Counted from the stretch's first letter, positions 1-8,343 are shown. The stretch: DNA of 13,176 nt from Cyanobacteria bacterium UBA5018 (GCA_002396505.1 DGYA01000062.1:982-14157), one strand, 5' to 3'. Notes: generated from the sequence alone by a model not told the origin. A program made the numbers and translations.

Positions 1-155
1 GAACCCTTGCCGTTGGTGCCGGCCACCTGCACCGCCGCGAACTGGCGCTCGGGATGGCCCAGGGCCGCCAGGGCGGCCTGCAACCGCTCCAGCCCCGGGT
101 GGATGCCGCCGCGGCTGCAGGACATCACCAGATCATCGAGCGGATCAGCGGGCAA
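1..155 (-). CDS. folC: FolC, dihydrofolate/folylpolyglutamate synthase, N-terminal part only
   Basis: FolC adds glutamate to dihydropteroate and folates in the cytoplasm, using ATP. Only about the first 50 codons are in the window; the gene runs off the left edge. Read on the minus strand, the peptide contains GIHPGLERLQ, the usual FolC N-terminal helix, and ends in AGTNGKGS, the start of the Mur-ligase-type P-loop. The start is uncertain. I chose the TTG at 153-155, which overlaps the end of argD by 11 bases, because the residues before the helix (PLDDLV) match the family layout. GTG at 126-128 and ATG at 123-125 are alternatives. The overlap suggests translational coupling with argD. Confidence 0.8.
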   Translation of the reverse strand, partial: MPADPLDDLVMSCSRGGIHPGLERLQAALAALGHPERQFAAVQVAGTNGKG

Positions 156-1344
156 GGCGAAGCAGGGCGCGCTCCAGCAGCTGCACGGCCTGGCGCAGCT
201 GGCGGGGTTTGATCGTTAAGGGCGGCACAAACCGCACCACCTGGGCGCCGGCGGGCACCAGCAGCAGGCCCTCCTCCAGGCAGGCCTGCACCACCGCCGC
301 TGCGCTGGGGGCCTCTGGCCTGAGCACGAGGCCCTGCAATAGCCCCCAGCCCCTGGAGCCCTCCAGCAGCGAGGGATGGCGAGCGATCAGGTGGGCCAGC
401 TGGTCTTGCAACAGCTCGCCCATGCGCTGCACGTGGGGGAGCAGCTGGCGGCGCTCCAGTTCGGCCAACACGGTGAGCCCGGCGCGACAGGCCATTGGAT
501 TGCCGCCAAAGGTGCTGGCATGCTCGCCGGGACGAAAGTGATCCACGGCGCTCTTCACGGCCAGGGCGCCGATCGGGAAGCCACCGCCGAGCCCCTTGGC
601 CAGGGTGATCGCATCGGGCTCCACCCCCAGCCGCTCGTAGCCCCACAGCCGGCCGCTGCGGCCCACGCCGATCTGCACCTCGTCAAAGATCAGCAGGATC
701 TGGCGCTCATCGCAGCATTGGCGCAGGCGGCGGAAGAAGGCCGGATCGCCGGGCACCACGCCCCCTTCTCCCTGCAGCGGCTCCAGCAGCACCGCCGCCA
801 CCCGGGGCCCCTCCGCCTCGCAGTCGGCGAGTAGGGATTCAAAGGCGGCGATGTCGTTGTAGGGGAAGTGGCGGAAACCCTGCACCATCGGCTCAAAGCC
901 CTGGTGGTACTTCGGTTGGCCGGTGGCGGTGACGGCGGCGAGGGTGCGGCCGTGGAAGCTGGCGTTGGCGGTGAGGATCAGCGGTTCGGCGATGCCCCGC
1001 ACCGTGTGGCCGTGCTTGCGGGCCAGCTTGATGGCGGCCTCGTTGGCCTCGGCGCCGGAGTTGCAGAAAAACACCCGATCCAGGCAGCTGCTGGAGACGA
1101 TCCGCTCGGCTAGCTGCTCCTGCTCGGGAATTCGATAGAGGTTGGAAACGTGCTGGAGGGTGTCCAGCTGGCGGCAGAGGGCCCGCTTGAGGCGTCGATC
1201 GCTATGGCCGAGGCAGCAGACGGCGATGCCGGCCACACAGTCGAGATAACGCTTGCCGGCGGAGTCCCAGACCCACACCCCCCGGCCGCGCACCAGCTCC
1301 ACCGGGAAGCGGGCGTAGGTGTCCATCACCGGGCTAGGGGCCAT
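145..1344 (-). CDS. argD: Acetylornithine aminotransferase (class III, PLP-dependent)
   Basis: ArgD makes N-acetylornithine from N-acetylglutamate semialdehyde with glutamate as amino donor, in arginine biosynthesis in the cytoplasm. The 399-residue product has the usual family length. Visible landmarks are the PLP phosphate-binding NSGAEANEAA near residues 95-104, LLEPLQGEGGV near 186-196, the cofactor-contacting FDEVQ around 220-224, the Schiff-base lysine in TLAKGLGGGF (Lys250), and STFGGNP further on. The frame stays open upstream to 1416, but that extension runs into the tRNA-Leu gene, so I chose the ATG at 1342-1344; the ATG at 1324-1326 is also possible. No strong Shine-Dalgarno sequence is seen for either. 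folC overlaps its 3' end, so the two are probably co-transcribed. A related class III aminotransferase of the ornithine pathway is possible but less likely. Confidence 0.93.
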   Translation of the reverse strand: MAPSPVMDTYARFPVELVRGRGVWVWDSAGKRYLDCVAGIAVCCLGHSDRRLKRALCRQLDTLQHVSNLYRIPEQEQLAERIVSSSCLDRVFFCNSGAEANEAAIKLARKHGHTVRGIAEPLILTANASFHGRTLAAVTATGQPKYHQGFEPMVQGFRHFPYNDIAAFESLLADCEAEGPRVAAVLLEPLQGEGGVVPGDPAFFRRLRQCCDERQILLIFDEVQIGVGRSGRLWGYERLGVEPDAITLAKGLGGGFPIGALAVKSAVDHFRPGEHASTFGGNPMACRAGLTVLAELERRQLLPHVQRMGELLQDQLAHLIARHPSLLEGSRGWGLLQGLVLRPEAPSAAAVVQACLEEGLLLVPAGAQVVRFVPPLTIKPRQLRQAVQLLERALLRLAR

Positions 1345-1389
1345 GGGCTCGTCAGTGGCTGGCCTGGCTGACCAGGGGGTCTGGAGGGA

Positions 1390-1471
1390 TGGGAGCGGTG
1401 GGACTCGAACCCACATGCCCGAAGGCGCTCGATTTTGAGTCGAGTCCGTCTACCAATTCCGGCACGCTCCC
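1390..1471 (-). tRNA. tRNA-Leu(CAA)
   Basis: On the minus strand the acceptor arms GGGAGCG and CGCTCCC pair perfectly (1465-1471 with 1391-1397), followed by discriminator A at 1390. The D-arm contains GGAATTGGTAGAC, typical of leucine tRNAs. The anticodon stem CTCGA/TCGAG encloses loop CTCAAAA, giving anticodon CAA. The variable arm GCC-TTCG-GGC and the T-arm GGTTCGAGTCC are present, so this is a class II tRNA of 82 nt. The CCA end is not encoded. It lies just upstream of argD on the same strand. Confidence 0.96.
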
Positions 1472-1523
1472 TCGCCTTGGAGCTTACGCGGCGCCTGTCT
1501 GGACCGCTACGCCGCTCTGACAA

Positions 1524-1563
1524 CCTCTCAAGGGTCGGGCCAGCCTCTCAGGGGTCGAGCCAG
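1524..1563. repeat. Two tandem copies of a 20-bp unit downstream of murA
   Basis: Units at 1524-1543 and 1544-1563 match at 18 of 20 positions; each begins CCTCTCA and ends GCCAG. They lie in the short gap between the murA stop codon and the tRNA-Leu(CAA) gene. No function is evident; replication slippage would explain them. Confidence 0.8.
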
Positions 1564-1579
1564 CAGACCAGGCTGCGAT

Positions 1580-2920
1580 TCAGTTGGCGGCCAGCAGCTG
1601 GGACTGGGCCGATAGCCGCTGCAGGCGGGCACCGACACCGCTGAGTTTCTGCTCCAGCTGGGCGTAGCCGCGGTCGAGGTAGTCGAGGCCCCGCACGGTG
1701 GTGGTGCCATCGGCGGCCAAGCCGGCCAGCACCATGGCGGCGGAGGCGCGCAGATCGGTGCCTTTCACCGGGGCGCCGCTGAGTCGAGCCACCCCTTCCA
1801 CCACGGCGGTGTTGCCCTGGGTGCGGATGTCGGCGCCCATGCGCTGCAGCTCCGCCACGTGCTGGAGACGATTTTCAAAGATGCTCTCGGTGATCATGCT
1901 GCTGCCCGGCACCGTGGTCAGCAGGCTCATGAACGGTGCCTGCAGGTCGGTGGGGAAGCCGGGGAAGGGCTGGGTGCGCAGGTCGACGCCCCGCAGCTCG
2001 GGCGCATGGCGCTGGCTGGCCAGGATGCTGGTGCCGACGCCGTCGTGGCGCAGCAGACAGCCAATCTCCTCAAGTTTGGTGAGCACGGCGCCGAGATGCT
2101 CGGGGATCAGTGGCGCCACCCGCAGATCGGAGCGGGTGATCGCCGCCGCCAGCAAAAAGGTGCCGGCTTCGATGCGATCGGGGATCACGGCGTAATCGGC
2201 CCCATGCAACCGCTCCACGCCAACGATGGTGATCGTGGGGGTGCCGGCGCCGCGCACCCGGGCGCCCATGGCCGCCAGCAGTCCAGCCAGGTCGCTCACC
2301 TCCGGTTCGAGGGCGGCATTATCTATTACCGTCTCGCCCTCGGCCAGGGCGGCGGCCATCATCAAGGTTTCTGTGGCGCCAACGCTGGGGCAGTCCAGGT
2401 GGATGCGGCAGCCCGTGAGGCGGCGGCTGCGACCGGGCAGGGCGGCGGTGACCACGCCGTGCTCGATGCTCACCTGGGCGCCGAGGGCCTTGAGGCCGCG
2501 CACGTGCTCCACCACGGGCCGACTGCCGATCTGGCAGCCACCGGGCAGGGGCACCTTGGCCAGGCCGGTGCGGGCCAGCAGCGGACCGATACAAAAGAAG
2601 CTGGCCCGCAGGCTGTTCACCAGCTCGTAGGGGGCGGTGGAGTTGTTGATGCCGTCGCCACTGAGCTCCAGGCCATCGGCGTGCTCGACAATCCGACCGC
2701 CCAGGCTGGTGAGCATCTGGCCCATGGCGGCGATGTCGGTGAGCGCCGGCACGTTGCGTAGCCGGATCGTGTCGCGGCTGAGCAGGCAGGCGGCCATCAG
2801 CACCAGGGCTGAGTTTTTGGCACCACTCACCTGGAGCTCGCCGCTAAGTTGCTGGCCGCCGATGATCTCCAGCACGGGATTGGCGATCACTTGGGCGGGG
2901 GAGCTGGTCAGGGTGATCAA
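1580..2920 (-). CDS. murA: UDP-N-acetylglucosamine 1-carboxyvinyltransferase (MurA)
   Basis: MurA transfers enolpyruvate from PEP to UDP-GlcNAc, the first committed step of peptidoglycan synthesis in the cytoplasm, and is the fosfomycin target. The 446-residue product is slightly longer than the usual 420-440. It has the N-terminal SGAKNSAL motif (Lys35, Asn36), the catalytic loop KVPLPGGCQIGSRP with Cys129 (the fosfomycin-sensitive cysteine is present), GFPTDLQAPFMSLL, TESIFENR, and the C-terminal DLRASAAMVLAGL and DYLDRGY. I chose the TTG at 2918-2920 because a clear AGGAG lies five bases upstream; about ten residues precede the conserved core, which explains the extra length. It is divergent from the tRNA-Leu(CAG) gene and its downstream run. 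Confidence 0.97.
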   Translation of the reverse strand: MITLTSSPAQVIANPVLEIIGGQQLSGELQVSGAKNSALVLMAACLLSRDTIRLRNVPALTDIAAMGQMLTSLGGRIVEHADGLELSGDGINNSTAPYELVNSLRASFFCIGPLLARTGLAKVPLPGGCQIGSRPVVEHVRGLKALGAQVSIEHGVVTAALPGRSRRLTGCRIHLDCPSVGATETLMMAAALAEGETVIDNAALEPEVSDLAGLLAAMGARVRGAGTPTITIVGVERLHGADYAVIPDRIEAGTFLLAAAITRSDLRVAPLIPEHLGAVLTKLEEIGCLLRHDGVGTSILASQRHAPELRGVDLRTQPFPGFPTDLQAPFMSLLTTVPGSSMITESIFENRLQHVAELQRMGADIRTQGNTAVVEGVARLSGAPVKGTDLRASAAMVLAGLAADGTTTVRGLDYLDRGYAQLEQKLSGVGARLQRLSAQSQLLAAN

Positions 2921-2925
2921 CGCAG

Positions 2926-2930
2926 CTCCT
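2926..2930 (-). promoter_or_regulatory. Shine-Dalgarno AGGAG that fixes the murA TTG start
   Basis: Read on the minus strand, AGGAG sits five bases before the TTG at 2918-2920. No ATG or GTG with comparable spacing is seen nearby, so the murA start is most likely this TTG. Confidence 0.65.
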
Positions 2931-3118
2931 GCTGATTGCTGGCGAATCTTGACAAGAAATAAACGGGCCGTCTAGGAGGCCGCAGCGGGAACTGGCTGGC
3001 GCCGCAGCCGATGCGCAGCGGAGCTTCCGCCAGGGGCTGTGGTGCTTGCGCCAAAGGAGGCGGGGGTGAGCCAGACGGCTATGGCTTAAGGTTGCTTGGT
3101 CGCCGACGCGACAGCCAC

Positions 3119-3202
3119 GCGGATGTGGCGGAATTGGTAGACGCGCTAGTTTCAGGTACTAGTGGCAGCAATGTCGTGGGAGTTCAAGTCTCCCCATCCG
3201 CA
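3119..3202 (+). tRNA. tRNA-Leu(CAG)
   Basis: The acceptor stem GCGGATG (3119-3125) pairs with CATCCGC (3195-3201), with discriminator A at 3202. The D-arm carries GGAATTGGTAGAC as in the other leucine tRNA. Anticodon stem CTAGT/ACTAG encloses TTCAGGT, giving anticodon CAG. The T-arm is GGGAGTTCAAGTCTCCC and a class II variable arm is present. CCA is not encoded. The next gene starts only eight bases after the 3' end. Confidence 0.96.
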
Positions 3203-3210
3203 CTCTATTC

Positions 3211-3459
3211 ATGATTATCCTCAAAATCACCAACTCCTCTGAACTGGTCGCCGCAAAACTGGGGCGATTTTTGGAGATGCTCACCCCGGATATGCTCGAC
3301 CACAACGCTGTGGAAAACGAGCTGATCAAGCAACTTGTGGCCAACCTCAAGGCTGAGGGAGTGAAAGGCGAGTTGGCCGCAGTGAGTGGGCTCGAACTGC
3401 AGGATGGCGAGCTGCGGCTCCAGGACGGCATGAAGGTGCGCCAGCACCGCCAGTTTTAA
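3211..3459 (+). CDS. Small conserved-looking protein of unknown function (82 aa)
   Basis: I do not recognise a family. The peptide starts MIILKITNSSELV, is hydrophilic and mixed in character, probably alpha/beta, and has no signal peptide or membrane segment. Its end (GLELQDGELRLQDGM) is rich in acidic and turn residues. It is likely real because it is ATG-started, fills the gap exactly between the tRNA-Leu and the methyltransferase gene, and is followed six bases later by the next start codon. It therefore probably heads the methyltransferase-lpdA-trpC run. From memory, small proteins of this kind sit at this locus in picocyanobacteria, but I could not check that. No Shine-Dalgarno sequence fits in the eight bases between the tRNA and the ATG. 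Confidence 0.75.
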   Translation: MIILKITNSSELVAAKLGRFLEMLTPDMLDHNAVENELIKQLVANLKAEGVKGELAAVSGLELQDGELRLQDGMKVRQHRQF

Positions 3460-3465
3460 GCGGCT

Positions 3466-4263
3466 GTGACCGAGGGGCTGATCACCAGTAGGCGCAATCC
3501 CCTGGTGGGGCGCCTCCGCCAGCTGCACCAGGCCAAGGGGCGCCGCCAGGCGGCGCTGCTGCTGCTGGAGGGCACCCACCTGCTGCAGGAGGTGCTGCGG
3601 CTGCGGTTGCGGCCCCAGGAGCTGCTGGCCACCGAGCTCTGGTGTGAGCGCCATGGCCAGCTGCTGGCGGCCCTGCCGCCGGGGTTGCGGCCGCAACTGG
3701 TAACCGAGGAGGTGTTGGCGGCGGTGAGCACCACCGAGCACCCGGATGGGGTGGTGTTGACCATCGAGCCCCCCTCCCCCCTCAGCAACGCCAGCCCGCC
3801 CAGTTGGGTGCTGGCCCTGGATCGGCTGCAGGATCCAGGCAATCTCGGCACCCTGCTGCGCACCGCCCTGGCGGCTGGAGTGGAGCAGGTGTGGCTGGCG
3901 GACGGGGCCGATCCGCTGCAACCGAAGGTGTTGCGAGCCTCGGCCGGTGCGGCCCTGGCCCTGCCGCTGCTGCGCGGCGACGGTGCGGCCCTGGCCGCCA
4001 GGTTGGTGGGGGCGGCCGCCGCCGGTTGCCAGGTGGTGGCGGCGGTGGTAGTGCCGGGGGCGATTCCCTACTGGCAATACGACTGGAGCCGTCCCACGGT
4101 GCTGCTGCTCGGCAATGAGGGGGCGGGGTTGGCGCCGGAATTATTGGCCCTGGCCAGCCGCCAGCTCACCATTCCCCACAGTGCGGCGGTGGAGTCGCTG
4201 AATGTGGCAGTGGCCGCAGCCCCGCTGCTACTGGAGCGTTGGCGTCAAAATTTCAGCCGCTGA
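3466..4263 (+). CDS. SpoU/TrmH-family RNA 2'-O-methyltransferase
   Basis: SPOUT-fold enzymes methylate ribose 2'-OH groups in rRNA or tRNA with S-adenosylmethionine. The N-terminal part (residues about 6-100: SRRNPLVGRLRQL, then LLLLEGTHLLQEVL) matches the L30e-like substrate-binding domain of the RlmB/TsnR-type group. The C-terminal catalytic domain shows all three SPOUT motifs: LDRLQDPGNLGTLLRTA (118-134), VLLLGNEGAGL (212-222) and IPHSAAVESLNVAVAAA (236-252). Length 265 aa is normal. The start is GTG at 3466, six bases after the preceding stop. The exact target cannot be read from sequence, so no gene symbol is given. Confidence 0.92.
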   Translation: MTEGLITSRRNPLVGRLRQLHQAKGRRQAALLLLEGTHLLQEVLRLRLRPQELLATELWCERHGQLLAALPPGLRPQLVTEEVLAAVSTTEHPDGVVLTIEPPSPLSNASPPSWVLALDRLQDPGNLGTLLRTALAAGVEQVWLADGADPLQPKVLRASAGAALALPLLRGDGAALAARLVGAAAAGCQVVAAVVVPGAIPYWQYDWSRPTVLLLGNEGAGLAPELLALASRQLTIPHSAAVESLNVAVAAAPLLLERWRQNFSR

Positions 4264-4297
4264 CGGGGGAGGATGGCGGCATCTGCGCTGCAGCTCG

Positions 4298-5755
4298 GTG
4301 AGCGAAGCCACCTTCGACTTTGACGTAATTGTGATCGGTGCCGGCTATGGCGGCTTTGATGCCGCCAAACATGGCGCGGACCACGGCCTGCGGGTGGCGA
4401 TCGTGGAGGCCCGCGACATGGGCGGCACCTGCGTCAACCGCGGCTGCGTGCCCTCCAAGGCGCTGCTGGCGGCCAGCGGCCGGGTGCGCGAACTGGCCGA
4501 TGCCGAGCACCTGGCCGGCTTTGGCATCCATGCGGCGCCGGTGCGCTTTGAGCGGCAGAAGATCGCCGACCACGCCAACCAACTGGTGGCCACGATCCGC
4601 ACCAACCTCACCAAAACCCTGGAGCGCTCTGGCGTGCAGATCATGCGGGGCAAGGGCCGGCTGGAGGGGCCCCAGCGGGTGGCGGTGCGCGAGAGCGGCA
4701 GCGGCATCGAGCGGATCTACAGCGCCCGCCACGTGATCCTGGCCACCGGCTCCGATCCTTTTGTGCCGCCGGGAATCGTCACCGATGGCCGCACCGTATT
4801 CACCAGCGACGAGGCGATCAATCTTGAGTGGCTGCCGCGCTGGATCGCCATCGTTGGCAGTGGCTATATCGGCCTGGAATTTGCCGATGTGTACACGGCC
4901 CTGGGCTGTGAGGTAACCATGATCGAGGCCCTGGATCGGGTGATGCCCACCTTTGATCCGGATATCGCCAAGATCGCCGCCCGGCACTTGATCGACGGCC
5001 GCGAAATCGATGCCCGGGCCGGGGTGCTGGCCAAGTCGATCACCCCCGGTTGCCCGGTGCGAATCGAGCTGGTGGAGATGGCCAGCCGCGAGCCGGTGGA
5101 AACCCTGGAGGTGGATGCGGTGCTGGTGGCCACCGGCCGGGTGCCCACCAGCAAGGAGCTCAACCTGGCCGCAGTGGGGGTGAGCACCCAGCGGGGCTTC
5201 ATCGCGGTGGACGACGCCATGCGGGTGCTGGTGAACAACGAGCCCGGAGCGGCGGTGGTGCCGAATTTGTGGGCGGTGGGCGATGTCACCGGCAAGATGA
5301 TGCTGGCCCATACGGCTGCGGCCCAGGGCACGGTGGCGATTGACAACATCTTGGGCCATGCCCGCCAGATCGATTACCGATCAATACCGGCGGCCACCTT
5401 TACCCATCCCGAGATCAGTTCGGTGGGCCTAAGTGAAGCCGATGCCAAGGCCCTGGCCGCCAAGGAGGGTTTTGAGTTGGGATCTGTGCGTAGCTATTTC
5501 AAGGCTAATTCTAAGGCCCTGGCTGAACTGGAGAGCGACGGATTGATGAAGTTGTTATTTAACAAGGCCAGCGGCGAGGTGCTCGGCGCCCACATCTACG
5601 GGCTGCATGCCGCCGACTTGATTCAAGAGATCGCCAATGCCATCGCCCGCCGCCAGAGCGTGGTGCAATTGGCCACCGAGGTGCACACCCATCCCACCTT
5701 GAGTGAGGTGGTGGAAGTGGCCTACAAACAGGCGGCGATGGCGGTGGTGGCCTGA
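4298..5755 (+). CDS. lpdA: Dihydrolipoyl dehydrogenase (E3 subunit)
   Basis: E3 reoxidises dihydrolipoamide with NAD+ in the pyruvate and other 2-oxoacid dehydrogenase complexes and in the glycine cleavage system. The 485-residue product has the FAD Rossmann motif VIGAGYGG near residues 12-19, the redox disulfide in GGTCVNRGCVPSK (Cys45 and Cys50), the NAD-binding VGSGYIGLEFADVY, the second FAD motif LWAVGDVTGKMMLAHTA, and the C-terminal HTHPTLSE with catalytic His465 and Glu470. The frame is open further left to 4202, but that overlaps the methyltransferase; GTG at 4298 gives the normal N-terminus SEATFDFDVIVIG. No good Shine-Dalgarno sequence lies just upstream. It is 34 bases after the methyltransferase stop and one base before the trpC start. 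Confidence 0.96.
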   Translation: MSEATFDFDVIVIGAGYGGFDAAKHGADHGLRVAIVEARDMGGTCVNRGCVPSKALLAASGRVRELADAEHLAGFGIHAAPVRFERQKIADHANQLVATIRTNLTKTLERSGVQIMRGKGRLEGPQRVAVRESGSGIERIYSARHVILATGSDPFVPPGIVTDGRTVFTSDEAINLEWLPRWIAIVGSGYIGLEFADVYTALGCEVTMIEALDRVMPTFDPDIAKIAARHLIDGREIDARAGVLAKSITPGCPVRIELVEMASREPVETLEVDAVLVATGRVPTSKELNLAAVGVSTQRGFIAVDDAMRVLVNNEPGAAVVPNLWAVGDVTGKMMLAHTAAAQGTVAIDNILGHARQIDYRSIPAATFTHPEISSVGLSEADAKALAAKEGFELGSVRSYFKANSKALAELESDGLMKLLFNKASGEVLGAHIYGLHAADLIQEIANAIARRQSVVQLATEVHTHPTLSEVVEVAYKQAAMAVVA

Positions 5756-5756
5756 G

Positions 5757-6641
5757 ATGGAAATTCGTCGTCGTCCCCCTAACCCGAGCGTGCGGGTGGC
5801 CCATCTGGAATACGGAATTCCCCATCCAGATCAGCAGCCTCGCCACATCTTGGAGGAGATTGTCTGGGAGAAAGACCGGGAGGTGGAGCAGGACCGGCAG
5901 CGGGTGGGTTTGGACAAGCTGCAGAAGCAGGTGGCCGATCTACCGCCCACCCACGACTTCGTGGCGGCGTTAAAGGCCAGCTGTCGCAAGCCGGCGGTGA
6001 TCGCCGAGGTGAAGAAGGCCAGCCCCAGCAAGGGGGTGATCCGCGCCGATTTCGATCCGGTGGCGATTGCCCGCGCCTACCAATTGGGCGGCGCCAGTTG
6101 TCTGTCGGTGCTCACCGATAAAAAGTTTTTTCAGGGGGGCTTTGAGGTGCTGGTGGCGGTGCGCGGCGCCGTGGATCTGCCCCTGCTGTGCAAGGAATTC
6201 ATCCTCACCCCCTATCAGCTGTATCACGCCCGCGCCTGCGGTGCCGATGCCGTGCTGTTGATCGCCGCCATCCTCAGCGACGCCGACCTGCGCTACCTGC
6301 TCAAGGTGGCCCACAGCCTGCAGCTGGCGGTGTTGCTGGAGGTGCACGACGAGGAGGAAATGGAGCGGGCGCTGGCCCTCGATGGGGTGAAGCTGATCGG
6401 CATCAACAACCGCGATCTGAGCAGCTTCCACACGGATTTGGCCACCACCGAGCGGCTGATGGCCAGCTATGGCGATCGGATCCGCGCCAAGGGGGCCCTG
6501 CTGGTGAGTGAATCGGGGCTGTTCAGCCGCGACGATCTCGATCGGGTGCAAAACGCCGGCGCCGATGCGGTGCTGGTGGGCGAATCGCTGATGCGCCAGG
6601 ACGACGTGACCGCCGCACTGGAGCAGTTGATTAACGGCTAG
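5757..6641 (+). CDS. trpC: Indole-3-glycerol phosphate synthase
   Basis: TrpC closes the indole ring of indole-3-glycerol phosphate from CdRP, the fourth step from chorismate to tryptophan. The 294-residue protein carries the TIM-barrel signature: IAEVKKASPSKG (catalytic Glu84 and Lys86), SVLTDKKFFQGG, LCKEFILTPYQL, LLEVHDEEEM, IGINNRDL and the phosphate-binding LVSESG and LVGESLM. An N-terminal extension of about 60 residues (from MEIRRRPPNPSV) precedes the conserved core. The ATG at 5757 follows the lpdA TGA after a single base, so translation is probably coupled. No other trp gene is nearby, as is usual for dispersed cyanobacterial trp genes. Confidence 0.97.
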   Translation: MEIRRRPPNPSVRVAHLEYGIPHPDQQPRHILEEIVWEKDREVEQDRQRVGLDKLQKQVADLPPTHDFVAALKASCRKPAVIAEVKKASPSKGVIRADFDPVAIARAYQLGGASCLSVLTDKKFFQGGFEVLVAVRGAVDLPLLCKEFILTPYQLYHARACGADAVLLIAAILSDADLRYLLKVAHSLQLAVLLEVHDEEEMERALALDGVKLIGINNRDLSSFHTDLATTERLMASYGDRIRAKGALLVSESGLFSRDDLDRVQNAGADAVLVGESLMRQDDVTAALEQLING

Positions 6642-6695
6642 GGGCCTCGCGTCAACCAGCTCCCGGGCCCCAAGGCCCTCCAGTTCGAGTTTCCA

Positions 6696-6737
6696 AGCCC
6701 CAGCTGCCGCGAGCCCCAGCTGCCGCGAGCCCCAGCT
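6696..6737. repeat. 16-bp tandem repeat (about 2.6 copies) in the trpC-helicase gap
   Basis: The unit AGCCCCAGCTGCCGCG occurs at 6696-6711 and 6712-6727, and its first ten bases again at 6728-6737. It occupies part of the 164-bp gap between trpC and the helicase gene. No function is evident. Confidence 0.85.
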
Positions 6738-6805
6738 CTCCTGGGCTGGATCAGGGCCGGCGCAAAGCGGTAGGGTCCGGAACTAGGGCCATCTAGGCTG
6801 GGGCG

Positions 6806-8119
6806 ATGTCGGACGTTATGGCTATTTCTCAAGCTACTGTTGATTTTGCCTCCCTAGGCCTAGGGGAGCCAATTCTCAAGGCTGTTGCCGAAAAGGGTTA
6901 CACCCAGCCTTCCCCAATCCAGGGGCAATGTATTCCCGCCGTACTGGCCGGCCACGACGTGATGGCCGCCGCCCAGACGGGTACTGGCAAAACCGCGGGT
7001 TTCACCCTGCCGATGTTGGAGCTGCTGCGCCATGGGCCCCAGGCCCGCGCTGGCGTAGTGCGCGCCCTGGTGCTCACCCCCACCCGCGAGCTGGCCGCCC
7101 AGGTGGCCGAGAGCGTGAGGGCCTATGGCCGCTATCTAAATCTGCGCAGTGATGTGGTGTTTGGCGGGGTGAAGATCAACCCCCAGATGATCCGCCTGCA
7201 GCGGGGCACCGACATCCTGGTGGCCACGCCGGGAAGGCTGATGGACCTGCAGCAGCAGCGCGCCCTGCGGCTGGATCGGGTGGAGATCCTGGTGCTCGAT
7301 GAAGCCGATCGCATGCTCGATATGGGTTTCATCCGCGATATCCACAAAATCCTGGCGTTGATGCCGCCTAAGCGGCAAAACCTGCTGTTTTCCGCCACCT
7401 TTTCAACCGATATCAGAAGGTTGGCCACGGGGCTGTTGCACCAGCCGGTGCAGCTGCAGGCGACGCCTGAAAACCGCGCCGCCCCCACGGTGGAGCACCT
7501 GCTGCACCCCTGCGACATGGATCGCAAGGGGGATCTGCTCAGCCATCTGATCCGCGCCAATAACTGGCAGCAGGTGTTGGTGTTTTCGCGTACGAAACAC
7601 GGGGCCAATCGGATGGCCGAACGCCTGGAGAAGGAGGGCATGGCCGCCGCCGCCATCCACGGCAATAAGAGCCAGGGCGCCCGCACCAGGGCCCTCTCAG
7701 AATTTAAGAGCGGTGCCCTGCGGGTGCTGGTGGCCACGGATTTGGCGGCCCGCGGCATCGATATCCACCAGTTGCCCCACGTGATCAACCTGGATCTGCC
7801 CAACCACGCCGAGGACTACGTGCACCGAATTGGCCGCACCGGCCGAGCCGGCCACAGCGGCCAGGCGATTTCGCTGGTGGCCGCCGAGGAATGCGAGTTG
7901 CTGCGGGCGATTGAACGACTGCTCGGCAATCCATTGCCCCGCCAGGAGGTGGTTGGTTTTGAGCCAAAGGTGCTCAAGGCCGCTCCCCTCGATCTCAGTG
8001 GCGGCCGCGGCAAGGGACGCCAGCCTGGCGGCTCCGGCAACCGCAGCCGCAGCAATCACCCAGCGGCGGCGGCCCCCAGCCCCAGACGCACTGGCCGCCG
8101 CCCCATGGCCGGTCGTTGA
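6806..8119 (+). CDS. DEAD-box ATP-dependent RNA helicase (RhlE-like)
   Basis: It unwinds short RNA duplexes with ATP; likely roles are ribosome assembly, RNA decay or cold response. All core motifs are visible: Q motif GYTQPSPIQ (31-39), motif I AQTGTGKT (56-63), Ia PTRELA (92-97), TPGR (141-144), II DEAD (165-168), III SAT (196-198), IV VLVFSRTKHGANRMAERL (257-274), V ATDLAARGIDI (310-320) and VI HRIGRTGRAG (340-349). A basic, glycine- and serine-rich tail of about 45 residues follows (GGRGKGRQPG to RRTGRRP), as in RhlE proteins with unstructured RNA-binding tails. Length 437 aa is normal. The ATG at 6806 is taken; the ATG at 6818 is possible. The gene stands alone, apart from the lpdA-trpC run. 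Confidence 0.96.
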   Translation: MSDVMAISQATVDFASLGLGEPILKAVAEKGYTQPSPIQGQCIPAVLAGHDVMAAAQTGTGKTAGFTLPMLELLRHGPQARAGVVRALVLTPTRELAAQVAESVRAYGRYLNLRSDVVFGGVKINPQMIRLQRGTDILVATPGRLMDLQQQRALRLDRVEILVLDEADRMLDMGFIRDIHKILALMPPKRQNLLFSATFSTDIRRLATGLLHQPVQLQATPENRAAPTVEHLLHPCDMDRKGDLLSHLIRANNWQQVLVFSRTKHGANRMAERLEKEGMAAAAIHGNKSQGARTRALSEFKSGALRVLVATDLAARGIDIHQLPHVINLDLPNHAEDYVHRIGRTGRAGHSGQAISLVAAEECELLRAIERLLGNPLPRQEVVGFEPKVLKAAPLDLSGGRGKGRQPGGSGNRSRSNHPAAAAPSPRRTGRRPMAGR

Positions 8120-8301
8120 TCGGCTGAGAATGGCCTGGCCAACTCAGGGCGGGCCTGTGGTGCGCCGGGGCTCCTTAGATCGAGGGCCCCAAACCTTCCA
8201 TCCTGTTGCCGATGCCAGGGCGAGACAATAGGTGTAATCGCCGATTGCGTGGCAACGCCAGATGGGCGATTCTGTATTCACGAACTCAGGAGGCGCCCTC
8301 G

Positions 8302-8343
8302 ATGGACGACACGCCACCCCGCCAGCAACCGGAAGCAAGCTGA
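8302..8343 (+). CDS. Possible 13-codon small ORF with a perfect Shine-Dalgarno sequence
   Basis: AGGAGG at 8288-8293 lies eight bases before an ATG, which opens the peptide MDDTPPRQQPEAS and stops at TGA 8341-8343. The Shine-Dalgarno match is the best in the window, but so short an ORF can arise by chance. It lies within the 566-bp stretch 8120-8685, where I see no other gene. It could be a leader peptide on a transcript ending at the 8582-8612 terminator; that is inference. Confidence 0.25.
   Translation: MDDTPPRQQPEAS

Noticed and set aside
145..1371. Long plus-strand ORFs opposite argD (and likewise opposite murA, lpdA and trpC)
   Set aside because: They are shadows of strongly conserved genes on the other strand, caused by high GC at third codon positions.
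2949..2978. TTGACA with a possible TAGGAG 18 bp later, upstream of tRNA-Leu(CAG)
   Set aside because: The -10 match is poor and the tRNA begins about 140 bp later; a promoter is possible but not supported.
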